Shown: in pieces, positions 23,275-33,481 of the stretch
How the letters are laid out: the number at the start of each line of letters is the position of its first letter
How positions within the stretch are numbered: position 1 is the stretch's first letter
Source: Eretmocerus hayati
Taxonomy: Eukaryota > Arthropoda > Insecta > Hymenoptera > Aphelinidae
Assembly: GCA_029851415.1 (NCBI GenBank)
Contig: CM056743.1
Location: forward strand, 14,190,727 to 14,254,726
Length of the DNA stretch: 64,000 nt
Direction of reading: 5' to 3'
Translations under genes and position numbers: made by a program
The notes under the pieces: generated by a model
Databases searched by the model: none
Told to the model about the DNA's origin: nothing
The model's input: only the letters and a program-made list of their open reading frames with translations

Positions 23275-24697
23275 TATTGTTCGCTATTGAGTCACAATTT
23301 TTCATGTAATTTCCTTTGCCCTTTGAAGTTAACACATTCGCTAAAAGCTCGAGTTTTTGTAGTTTTTTTCTGATCATGAACTGGGCTCCCGTATTTTGAG
23401 AAATATATCTGAGTGGGATGCAGATTCTTTTATGGCTCGTTGTACCCAAGGCGAAATGAATGACCTTGAAAGATCCTGATTGGGAATGTTTTCTGAACCG
23501 TTATGGGCGAGGTTATGGGCTTGTGAAGATTGAAAAACTAAAAAACTGAGGACTCATCAGTGGGTCTCGCCACAGCGAACGTGTAAAAAACATGAACCTT
23601 AATTCCTTAAAAATAAGTTCTCAAGTTCTCCCATTGTCAGCTCTGAAAGAATCTACGATCCAATTATCCGACTACCTCATACTCTTGAATTAAATAATTA
23701 TATATGTACCATCTCAGAGCCACCACATTCATTCATGAGAATGACTCTCTGGTGACAGTCGCATGCCATATCCTATAGGCGCATAATTGATTCACGAACG
23801 GTGTTGGAGCTCATTCTACACCTTGCAGATCTCTAACGTATATCTTATATAGCATCTCATACCTAGAGTAGTGCATGAAGAAAGTACGGAATTTTCCCCA
23901 CCGAAATAAATCTTTGTGAGCCAGGCGCGCGTTCGCTAGCTAGCTCGCTCGCTCGTTCGTTCGTACATACATACAGCTTTCCTTGAGAATTCTCTAATTA
24001 AATTATGCAAAATAAACGGGCTTTTCGCAGAGTGCTGCAGTGTAAATCATTTTTAGACGGTTCTCTTCTCTCTTTGCTCGTATTTACGCCCGCACCATCT
24101 ATTCCAAATAACTTGTAACACTCGCATGTAAAGCTCTTTCTTCGTTCGGTAGTTTGTCTGGGTTATGAGTTAGTTTGCAAGATGTTTGATGTAATGTGGC
24201 TTCCAGGACATATTGATGATTCTATATTGAATTTTGTGGTTATTACTGAGTCACATTATCACTCGGTTATTTGAATCAGAAATTTTATATAGTCTTGGAA
24301 TGTACCTATCTGAGGCAGATCGCTTCAGTACATATAGAGCATGGTTACTAGGATAGACCTGATCATGTCCATCAAGTTCAATAACACGAAATTTTCTGAG
24401 AACAAAGAAAGGAAAGCTTCTAGAACAGACGTTTTCATTGTCAAGAGCTCTTTTTGCTGGCAAAATGAGGATGAGAGTCCGAATCGGCAATCTTTTGCAA
24501 ATTATTCTTACAGTTCTGTATCAGGTACAATATGAAGAACCTATAGATATGAAGCAACTCCGTCCAACGAGTCTCCTGTCCAAAGATACAGTTGAATATA
24601 TCAGCGCTATTAACAAATCTCCAATATGTACTTGCATGAATTCTGAACGAGGAGCCATGTCATCATGAAATGAGCTATTCAAAGTCCGAGTGAAATG
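23275..24697. other. non-coding stretch
   Basis: No gene recognised. Near 23570 a fragment with CGCCACAGCGAACGTG resembles the right end of the L1 MITE. A degenerate GCTC/GTTC tetranucleotide run lies at 23937-23970. Short frames at 24251-24668 overlap on both strands and are not called. Confidence 0.4.
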
Positions 24698-25013
24698 ACA
24701 AAGAGAACTTTCATCTTGTGGAATATTGATCTCAATGAAACTCTGGGGATCATCTTATTTTGGTGAAAAATGGAGGTATCTCGAAAAATTTGGTCCCATG
24801 GGCCTCCTATCTTGAGATACAGCTATGGAGAATAGCATTAACCATATAGTTCTATGTTAAAATGACACAAATTTAGATATACTACCAATGCTAATCTACA
24901 TAGCTGTATCTCAAGTTAGGAGACCTACGGGACTAAATCCTTTGAGATAGCTTTATTTCTCACCGAAACAAGATGGGTGAATCCAGGATCCGAAAGGTTA
25001 GAGTTCCCTTTGT
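24698..25013. mobile_element. family P palindromic MITE, copy 2
   Basis: Inverted arms of about 130 bp. The left begins ACAAAGAGAACTTT, the right inverse begins ACAAAGGGAACTCT. Both arms end in CTTGAGATACAGCTATG around a short AT-rich loop. GAAACTCTGGGGAT in the left arm matches copy 1 at 1354. No coding capacity. Confidence 0.6.
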
Positions 25014-25184
25014 GAATCCATATTTTGGATCGGAGGAGGCTATCATCTCCATCCCCCAAGGTATGCTCCATTGAGTTGTTGAAAAAAATTCGTCTTAAAA
25101 CGAACACGATGACGATGCCAGATAATTTTTGATAGAAGGTCTTCTACTTCATTGAAAAATGTAGGATAAATTCTGTGGTTAGAA

Positions 25185-25811
25185 AAAGTATTTGTCCTAA
25201 TTTTTTTATAGTTCTATGGCTGGAATTTATAGTCGTTCTCCTTATCCAAAATCCTTACAGCTCCCCTTATGCTACGCCTTACGGCCGGTTTTCAATAACA
25301 TGTCGCAACTATCTATGCAGTTTTTCGTTCAAGTCATTGATGGAAATCCGTATAAGAGATCAGCGGGTCATATTTGATAACTTTTTGGTTTATAACTGCT
25401 CTTAGTCTGTTCTGCCGGTCCCAAATAATTGAATACTGCACATAATGTCGCGACAAGTTATTAGAAATCAGCCGTAAGGTGTCGGATAAGGAGAGTCGTA
25501 AGGATTTCGGATAAGGGGAACGACTATAAATTCCAGCCTATATCACCCAGTATATGAAAAATCCAGAGTAACTCCGTTAAATGGGCTTTCTGTCCAGAGC
25601 TACAGCCAAAAACATCAACATTGCTAGTATATCTATATATCCAACTTTTTAACATGGGCCTATATGAGCAATGATAATCTCAATGCCTGAATCTTTGGCC
25701 AGGAGACCCATTTGACAGCGTTACTCTGGATTCTTCATATCCTAAGTAGTACAAAACCGTGAAAAAAATTTGGACAAGATTGGTGATCCGGATACCTGGT
25801 TCTTCCCTTGT
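25185..25811. mobile_element. family P palindromic MITE, copy 3, with a nested MITE
   Basis: Inner arms: ATCCAGAGTAACTCCGTTAA (about 25565) and its inverse near 25715-25733. The right arm runs out to CCCTTGT at 25805-25811. In the left arm TTTTTTTATAGTT is cut off at 25217 by the MITE at 25218-25538 and resumes after it. Copy 4 at 56601 shows the uninterrupted order. The outer left terminus is decayed. Confidence 0.5.
25218..25538. mobile_element. 321-bp foldback MITE with TAT duplication
   Basis: Arms 25218-25309 and 25448-25538 are inverted copies beginning GGCTGGAATTTATAGTCGTT. TAT flanks both sides (25215-25217, 25539-25541), fitting a 3-bp duplication of the PIF/Harbinger kind. Each arm carries a run of CCTTAT/CCTTAC boxes about every 12-15 bp. 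It is inserted in family P copy 3. Confidence 0.65.
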
Positions 25812-25859
25812 TAGTCCAACCTGACTCTGATCAACTCAAGTGGCTATGTCTCACATCAG

Positions 25860-25973
25860 TGGATCTATTTGGGAGAGTAACTCTGGGTCCTCCAGATTCA
25901 ACTTGGTACAAAAAAGTATGACAATTTTTGTGGTCAAAATTGGAAATTGAGAATCCTGGCCCTCCCTCTTTGA
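25860..25973. mobile_element. family P half-arm (truncated copy)
   Basis: A single right-arm-like segment. GAGTAACTCTGGGTCCT, then TTGGTACAAAAAAGTATGAC and a CCCTCTTTG end parallel 25700-25811 in the same order. The opposing arm is missing. Confidence 0.45.
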
Positions 25974-26279
25974 GTCAAAAAAATCATGACAAGACTTCCA
26001 GACCCAATGATTAAAATAACTTCCCAACCATAGATTGAGGCTATGTATGGATAGGAAGTGACTATTTGTGATGGATCGCACTCTCAAAACCACAAAGAAA
26101 AGAGCAAACCGGCTGGTTGCGGTGACAAGGCTTATTTGAGCTTGTTTCAGCAGGCAAAAGAGGGAGAAGATACGACAGCACGAGTAGGGGGTCAACGTAA
26201 CCCGAGCAAGACACAGCTTCGAGACACAGAGACTTGAACCTCTTGAGCAGTCATCCGTCGTCGAACTCGACTGTGGGGA

Positions 26280-26302
26280 CAGAGAGAGAGAGAGAGAGAG
26301 AG
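26280..26302. repeat. (GA)n microsatellite
   Basis: GA dinucleotide run of about 23 bp followed by poly-A. Confidence 0.85.
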
Positions 26303-28060
26303 AAAAAAAAACGAGGGTTGCCTCTGAGAACTACAAAACTCCCCCATTCGTCGAGCGACGTCTTTCTTTCTTTACCACCGAATTAGCCTGATTTGGACCA
26401 GCACCCACCCCTGACTTGTACACCAGCATCGAGTTATCGTGTTACTTCATCCTTGTCGAGCTTTTGCTTTACACTGTTTACGGACTCGGCTTACTTATAT
26501 ATGGTGTTCACTGTTCATTGCGAATATAGCTTGGCTTTGCGTGACCACAAAATTTGAGAAGGTTTTTACGAGGTTCAAGCAGGAGTGCATCCAGTTTGAT
26601 ATGAGAATTGGATTTTAGATGCAATTTATTGTTTTCTTAATTACTAACGTCGTAGACTTTTAGCACACTCAAAATTTCTTTTGCATCTGAAAAGTTGAAA
26701 TTTTCGTTTTGTAAACCGGGACTTGAATGTGAGTTCACATTTTCACGTACACTTATAGATGTAAACTTCGCAAAATTTTTGAAACAAGTTTTTGTTTAGT
26801 TATTAAAAATGAATTGAGTGACCAAATTCCATCATCGGTAAAAGTAAAAATGGCGATTTCAAGAATATTTACCCAAGTTGAGACACAGTTGTTTATTCGA
26901 GGTCTATTCGTTGAATCAAAATCGTTCTAAATGTGACATTCGCAACTTTTACATAATTTTTCAATAAAATGTGAAACTGTTACAGCATAAACTTCAAGAA
27001 CTGACTCGAATGGAAAATTTTTCAAAAAAATCTACGAGCTTTTCGCCAATTGAAAGATTTCTAAACTGTTTCTTACATGTATGAAGTGCCAAAAGTCTAT
27101 CATGTTATTTGGAGTGTAACTTGATTTCAAGTTGGTAATTGAGGGTTAATGATCATAACTGGTCTCTGTATTTTTGGTGTATAAGAGTTTCATCAATTCG
27201 GATTCGTGCAAGTCTAAGATTTGAGAAAGGAGTTCTTTAGATCATGAGTATTATACAACACTAAAACCTGTACATCATAAACACGATAAGAAATTATAAT
27301 ATCTTGTTTTGGAGTGTTGACAATTTGGTGATATCTCTGGGAATGCATTCGATTGTCTGATACTGTGCTCGTGGAACGAATGAAATTCAATTCCACGATA
27401 ACCACAAAAAGCTGATTTATCGACATGGAATGATACGAAATTCAGATGAATTACCGTGTCTAACCTGGATGCGGACAAATTGTAGAACAGTTCTAGGTAG
27501 GTCAAGGGAAACCTCGTAAAGATTCAAAGACTTTGTAGAATTTGTCAGACGAAAAGGTGTGTCAGATACATGCTGAGTAAATTTTTTTTTTTTCCAAGTT
27601 TTACATAATTCTGTTTTTCATAGAATAAGCCATGATTGTCTTCATGTAGTATTGGTTTACTTGAATCCACGTCAATGAGTTTTGAATTTCTAAAGTAGAG
27701 TCGAATTGGATTCTCAATCCTTCCAGTCCAACACGGTGTTTATCTCGGAATTTGTAACATATTCTGCACGTGTTTTGATATCTCAATGATACTATGGAAT
27801 AACCCCAAAAATATCTCATTCTAATTTCATTACATTTTTCAGCCAACCCGATTATTCAATAAATGTTTCCATTCACCCCATAAACTTCAACGCCAGAAAT
27901 ATATATCATGGTCAAATGATAAAATTTTCAGTCTGATTTATGGATGACTATGATTGTGTGAGAGAGCGCCTCAAGTGAAATTCAACATCAGATTAAAATT
28001 CACGTAAATAATCTTCCAAGAATCTTTAAATTTTAACCTAGAATTTTTTTCCATTTATAG
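26303..28060. other. dac intron sequence upstream of the exon
   Basis: No repeat boundary or reading frame of interest. The last bases form a pyrimidine-rich tract and TTTATAG acceptor leading into the dac exon. Confidence 0.45.
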
Positions 28061-28144
28061 CCGAGCTACAGATGGATGTACTGAGAGAGCGTCAAATCAA
28101 AGATAATCTCGAGCGTCAACTACAAGACGAGCAGAAAACGAGAG
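28061..28144 (+). CDS. dac: internal exon of Dachshund (dac/DACH) homologue, coiled-coil region
   Basis: An 84-base exon bounded by acceptor TTTATAG and donor GTGAGT, phase 1 to phase 1. It reads ELQMDVLRERQIKDNLERQ, then LQDEQKTR, a charged heptad pattern matching the C-terminal DACHbox-C coiled coil of Dachshund proteins. Vertebrate DACH1 has the same ELxMDxLRERxxxxxLExQL spacing in this place. Dachshund is a nuclear SKI/SNO-related co-regulator of the retinal determination network (with eyeless, eyes absent, sine oculis) that also patterns leg and brain. This segment mediates protein contacts. The Ski/Sno-type DACHbox-N and the following coiled-coil exons are not in the window, so introns on both sides are very long, as known for dac. 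Strong codon-level match despite short length. Confidence 0.88.
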
Positions 28145-29937
28145 GTGAGTACAAAACTATAAAATTATGAACATAGTATCTCAAACCCCAAAGTCCATCC
28201 ACTAGTATCCAGGTAAGAGTGTATATACATCGAACTCCGAATCAATTCCCAAGATACTAATAATCGAAGGAAGATGACTCCTTCTCACAAGGACAGAGTA
28301 TATCTCACTTGGGATTGTCGTCAGACAAATCCATCAGAGGCTCACGATCTTCCCTAACATTACATCCTCAAATCAAGCTTCGAGAGAGAGAGTTAACTTG
28401 GTAATGAATTGAGAAACCTTAGTATATACTGTCTAGTATAGTCCTACAACTTATCTCTGTGCCTTGACTTCAAGTTTACAAGTTTGGGTGAGGCGGTTTC
28501 GGTGCCCATCCTATTATTCGATCCGATCTTAACTTAGAACTATAGGTAGGTAGGTACACCAAGAATCGACTGGTGTATTTCACAGGATATCATCTGAGGC
28601 ATATATATCTGTGCTCTTCTTAAACATACGTAGAAGATAGTATAGACGCAGTGATGGCATCAGACAAGATCAGTTTGGCAAGTTTGGATCGGATGTCAGA
28701 GAGACAGAGACCGTATAATAGAATAGTCCTGTGAGCTTTAGACCGATATTACTTGCGAGTAATATCCTGAATCTGTATGAGTGAGGAGATTCCCGTCACA
28801 CTGAATTAGGAGTTCTGCATGCAAACGATTTTCTTTGGAGGAGTTTTGGCGCTTGGATGGACTTGAAATTTGCTTGCCTTGATGTATGGACACGCATATT
28901 GTTTCAGATGGGTAGGAACTCTGGTGAGCTGTGTAGGATTACTTGTAAGGCTTCTTTGAGCGTTGCGTGATGTGATAGATGTATAGGATTTTAGTCGCGA
29001 TCTCTGTACACAGTGACGAAGCGGAATTTCTACGCTTTTCAGGGAGTTTCACCTTCATTCTAATCATTTATTCTCTATGAATATTTTGATAAGGAATTGA
29101 GTCAAGCAGTTTGTCAGTGCTGACCCTTGTAGGCCAAAATTACTATGGTGATTTGAAAATATTTTCCTCTCAATTGAAATAAGTTGGTTATGCTCAAAAG
29201 TAAATGAAGAACAATAAAGATTAGTGTTCGGAAAATCTTCACACATCACATTCTTAGCAAGGATTGAGTATAAGATTCTGATATGGTCCCTGAGACAGAT
29301 CGGTTCTCGAATACTCGAGTATTTTCCAGAATCTTTCGTAGATACGTACCTTCAAATATCTCGAATTTATGGTGACGTTTTTGATACCCTGTATGTTGTA
29401 CTTGCAGGCAGTCGCGCTGAAAAGTTGACAAGATGATCTGAGAACGATATGTTCACAGATACTAGGTTTACGTGATATGGACTGTTGCTGTCGCATCGAA
29501 ACCGGAAATTTAATTGAAAATGCAGAACCGTAGACTTTGTTGAGCAAAAATCCTCGAAGCCAATCACGGTGAAATTAGCTTTCTTATATCGTGCAACTGG
29601 CGATATCTCATTTATACTATACTCTCATCAGAATTTTTATCCTAATATCATTGGGTAGAACTGGGTATCAGAAAAAACTGAGTACCACTGCGTCCTTGTT
29701 TTTTTTTTCGGAAACATTTGGAGATCTCGAGAAATTCCCTACTGGCATGTCCCCGTATTTTGAGATGGTCGTACGATGGTAACCTTGAAGTTTACTTTCG
29801 AGGTCATTATGGTGTCAACTCTGACGCGTACACACACACATCTAATTTTCCCGTCGAGCACATTGTTTCCCGTGTGACCAATCGGAAGCACATTATATTT
29901 CACTCATTCACACATCACACACATGCCACGCATCGCG
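28145..29937. other. dac intron sequence downstream of the exon
   Basis: Begins with the donor GTGAGT. No gene or bounded repeat seen up to the dyad array; overlapping short frames around 29224-29567 are chance. Confidence 0.45.
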
Positions 29938-30497
29938 GTAACGCACCACACAGTTACACGACGCTTATTGAACACGTAACGAGGCACCCGGTTACCCTAA
30001 TTTGTAACGCAATAGACATAGTACTCTCTTTGGTAACGAAGCACCCCGTTACCATTCATTCGCATCATTCACATAAAAGTAACGTGGCACCCCGTTACTT
30101 TTATGACATGGATAAACGATCACCCACTTTTTGTAACGCATTCGCGCGTTACCCCACACTTTCTCATATATCTGAAACGCAACTTGCAGTTACATGCATT
30201 TTTTGCGCATAACGCAAAGGAACGTTACTTACGCCAATTTCATACCTGGAAACGCCGCTTACCGTTACCACTCACAGAAACATGTAACGCAACGCAGCGT
30301 TAACCATGGGAATCTTCCCTAAGGAAACGTCGCTTACCGTTACCTCTCACCAAAAACATGTAACGCAACGACACTTTAACCATGGCGCGTTTCCCATAAG
30401 GAAACGCATCTTACCGTTACACCCTCGGGGACACACGCAACGCATCCGCGCGTTACACATAGCGTATTTCATAAGCCGTAACGTTGCTTAGCGTCAC
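29938..30497. promoter_or_regulatory. array of fourteen 20-bp dyads GTAACG-N8-CGTTAC
   Basis: Units start at 29938, 29976, 30033, 30079, 30133, 30174, 30209, 30249, 30284, 30324, 30360, 30401, 30437 and 30478, plus a half unit at 30004. Each is exactly 20 bp with outer GTAAC/GTTAC and mostly CG inward; examples are GTAACGTGGCACCCCGTTAC and GTAACGCATTCGCGCGTTAC. The spacers vary in sequence while the dyads are kept. From 30249 the spacing alternates near 40 and 36 bp, giving a 75-77 bp higher repeat. The array ends 24 bp before a TATA-like box. This suits repeated binding of a dimeric factor, in a promoter, a retrotransposon U3, or a transposon end. The identity of the factor and target is unknown. 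Confidence 0.75.
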
Positions 30498-30521
30498 ACA
30501 CTCCTTGCGGCTTAGCCCGCC

Positions 30522-30529
30522 TATATAAA
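30522..30529 (+). promoter_or_regulatory. TATA-like box after the dyad array
   Basis: TATATAAA in a locally GC-richer context (CCCGCC upstream, CTCCCGC downstream). It is positioned to start a transcript near 30550-30560. Position relative to the array supports it; no transcript evidence. Confidence 0.45.
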
Positions 30530-30690
30530 CTCCCGCAAATCAAGCTCAAAAACACAGTCCACTTCCGAACCGCCGTCGCGACGCATACTCCACGACACTT
30601 GGCCCAGCCGTGGCCACGCTACTCCGTTACTCCGGCGTATCCTGGTGCCGTCAGGAACGTCGTCACCGCGACCTAGTGAACATTCCATAA

Positions 30691-30996
30691 TTGTTTTACG
30701 CACTCTGGTTCCTGTGTCATATTTGTGTGAACAAACTGTGTGACGTTTTACTCAATCTCAACCTCATCAACCACATCCTTGACCTCAACTTCCTCAACGT
30801 CCATGTTGTGCCAAAAGTGATCAGTGACGAGGGATCCAAGGGAATGTTACCAACGACCCCTTGCTCGAGCCCGCCATGTCAATTCGATTTTTCAAACGAC
30901 CCTTATCAAATCGACCACCAAGTCCAAAACCAAGGTCACCAGTTCATTCCTGCTTCGATTATGAACAATTTTCATCCCAAAAATTTCTCCAACTGA
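30691..30996 (+). CDS. possible 101-codon frame downstream of the array
   Basis: First sizeable frame after the TATA-like box. The N-terminal 45 residues are hydrophobic and Leu/Asn-rich (LLNLNLINHILDLNFLN); the rest is Pro/Gln/Asn-rich with no known motif. A hydrophobic start might be a signal peptide. No family recognised, so it may equally be an untranslated leader. Confidence 0.15.
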   Translation: MFYALWFLCHICVNKLCDVLLNLNLINHILDLNFLNVHVVPKVISDEGSKGMLPTTPCSSPPCQFDFSNDPYQIDHQVQNQGHQFIPASIMNNFHPKNFSN

Positions 30997-33099
30997 TGTT
31001 TCTATTTAGAACCATGGAGATTACTGTTCACCGATATTAGCCTTCGATTATCTCATCAGTGTCAAGTCGGATCGGAACATTTTTTTTGACAAAATTTCAT
31101 CGTTTTCCACATTCTTTTCAGAGTTCTCCAACCCGAGGTAAGAAGTAAGTGTTTTCACTTGATAAAACCGAGTTGACCTTCGAATGACCTCGAAAATTAC
31201 CGTCAAGGTCGAAACCAAGGTCACCATCGGACATTTCCTTCGGAATACGAGGACAAGGGTTTCGGGGTTTTTTCACGATTTCTAGCCAATTCCAAACAAA
31301 GGAGGAGGGCTCGGGGTACTTGAATTTTCGAACATCTTATATAATTTGTATGGATTAATTTCGATCGATGCAAGCTTAGTAGATTCTTGGGCTTCATATA
31401 TCATCTCATCGATGGAATTTCAGCAGAATGTGTGATCCCAATACAGAACACACTCATAGAACTCTCCTTTCCCTCATACTTCAACATAATCCCTTACATC
31501 ATCGTGCGCGGAATACTTTCAAATTGATTAGCTTGTTTTGATGTATATGAATCATTGAATCTAGCTGTCAATTGGGAAGTATTTCGGTGACCATTCAGAT
31601 TTCTAATATTTGCTCGAATTGCTTTGACCCGGAATACATATTGTTGAAGTTTTATGTTGGAATCAGTGGCCCGATTCTCCAATTTTCTCAGGATCATTGA
31701 ACTTGATTCGTATATAGTTGGTTTTGACCAAATTTTTAATTTCTATTGCTGTCTGAAAATTTAAGATTTTTCATCAAAGAATCGATTACGGATTCATAAA
31801 GCTACATCAAGTAAAGTCCTCTTATCGGCATTTTTTACTACCGAAATTTTTCATTCAATCTCGCTACCAGATCAACACATCTCTTTTCTACCTAAATTTT
31901 CATGATTTCTGCATATCCTTCGAACGAGTGAGTCCCTTCGGCAATTTCACACGCACAGCTGCAGGCTCTACCTTCCACACATGAATACAACTACCACTTG
32001 CATCTGTTCCGCGTCATATTTTTAAGATAAAGTCTGCAATATAGGCACGTTAGAGAATCTTTCTGATGCACCGCATGAATATGTGCCAGCTCTTACATTT
32101 GTAAAATATGCATTCATGAGAAAGTTTATATGCACCCGCGACAAGGGCTAATTCCGTAATATATTTATGGAATTATCTGTATAAAGGCCCCCCGAGTGTT
32201 GCTGCTGATTTTTACCTCCATTATTCTCATGTTCTTCGATGCCTCCGTAAAATTGTACAGAATTCTGTTCTTTTCAAAGAGTGACTTGGAAGTACGATCA
32301 TAAAATTTAATGGGATTGATTGGCTCTTGATACTTGAAGCTCATCGTGAGTTGCTCAAAATTAATTGTGAAATTCTGATGGGGAGAGACTGGGGTAATGA
32401 AATTTTACGACACTTTGAAGAGCGTAGTGGTTCATCTCGTCTCAACTTTTGAGTAACGATCTTTACTGGTTGTAATAATTTTGTATCTTGAGTGAGAATA
32501 ATGAATAATATTCGAGTGATTGTTATTCTACATGATTATATTGTGGTGATTTTTCTTCATAATCGAGGTTCCAAATGAGAGTCCCATAAATTCAATATCT
32601 GATGATATTCTTGACTTTGATCAAACTCGAAACATTTCTGATAAAATAAATATAAAGGCGAAATGCAATAATTTTTGGGTGTAAGTTTAATGTAGATTGT
32701 GAATTGGAGCTGACCATCGATTATGATTAATACTTGCGCTTATATCCTTGTGCTTCACGTGGATAACTTATACTCTAAAACTTTTCTTCCAACTTCTAAA
32801 TTTAAAAGTTCCAGATTAAGATGATCATCCTGAACTTTTTTTGAACTACACATTTTGCTGAGAAAATATCAAGAACCGATGTGACTGGCCTTCAATTTCA
32901 TTGGTCAAACTTGACCAGGATTAAATTCGAAGTTAATGAATCTTACCGAATCCAACAAGTTTTTCCGAGCTCGTGGTTCTCCAAATGTATCATATCAATC
33001 ATCAATGACTTCTGGAACTTGATGATTTTTTTTTTATTTTATTCATATAAACGGACAAAATTGACCTTGATAAAGGAATACATATAAATATGGAAATGA
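30997..33099. other. non-coding stretch with nuclear-receptor half-sites
   Basis: 31174-31223 holds TGACCTT, TGACCT, TCAAGGTCG and CCAAGGTCA; another CCAAGGTCA lies at 30930-30938. These fit the FTZ-F1/ERR extended half-site. Otherwise nothing recognised. Confidence 0.35.
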
Positions 33100-33481
33100 T
33101 AATATTATTTACAATTAAAATTACAATTAAAATTGATTACAAGCAAGGCTCTTCCGAAATACATGTAGTCAATAAAATAAGTTATTGCAGATCCCTGGAA
33201 AAATTTTCGTATAAATCTGTGGATTTAAATGCAGCATATAAGGCTGCTTTATAATTAAGAAGTACCTCTATATTCTTCAATTCAACTGGAAGAATATTCC
33301 AAAAGCGTCTCAATCTATGAGACGTAGAATGATACAACCAATTATGGTATGATGCATCCTGTTTGAGTTGCCTCACAACTCTCCCATCCAGATTGCAAAC
33401 CAACGCACACCAGTAAACTTTATTCCAAAAATGTAAATTAATTCTAACATAGGAGCTCATCCACACCACATGTGCGTGCAC
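33100..33481 (-). pseudogene. LINE-like 3' remnant
   Basis: The minus-strand frame 33481-33182 reads SHRLRRFWNILPVELKN, then a basic Ala/Phe-rich end. The arrangement (TS-R-R-FWN-LP-E) is that seen at the C terminus of many non-LTR reverse transcriptases. The stop is followed by a short 3' tail of TTTTAATTGTAA repeats near 33105-33135, as expected for a LINE end. The endonuclease and RT domains are absent (5' truncation). Confidence 0.35.

Noticed and set aside
26205..26285. Minus-strand GAGGTTCAAGTCTC resembling a tRNA/SINE B box
   Set aside because: No matching A box; no second copy in the window.
29718..30212. 164-codon plus-strand frame across the dyad array
   Set aside because: Composition follows the repeated GTAAC/GTTAC and CAC runs, and conservation is in DNA dyads, not codons.
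29938..30497. CRISPR-like array of 20-bp repeats with 15-37 bp spacers
   Set aside because: Animal intronic context, imperfect dyad units and no cas genes; spacing is irregular in the first half.
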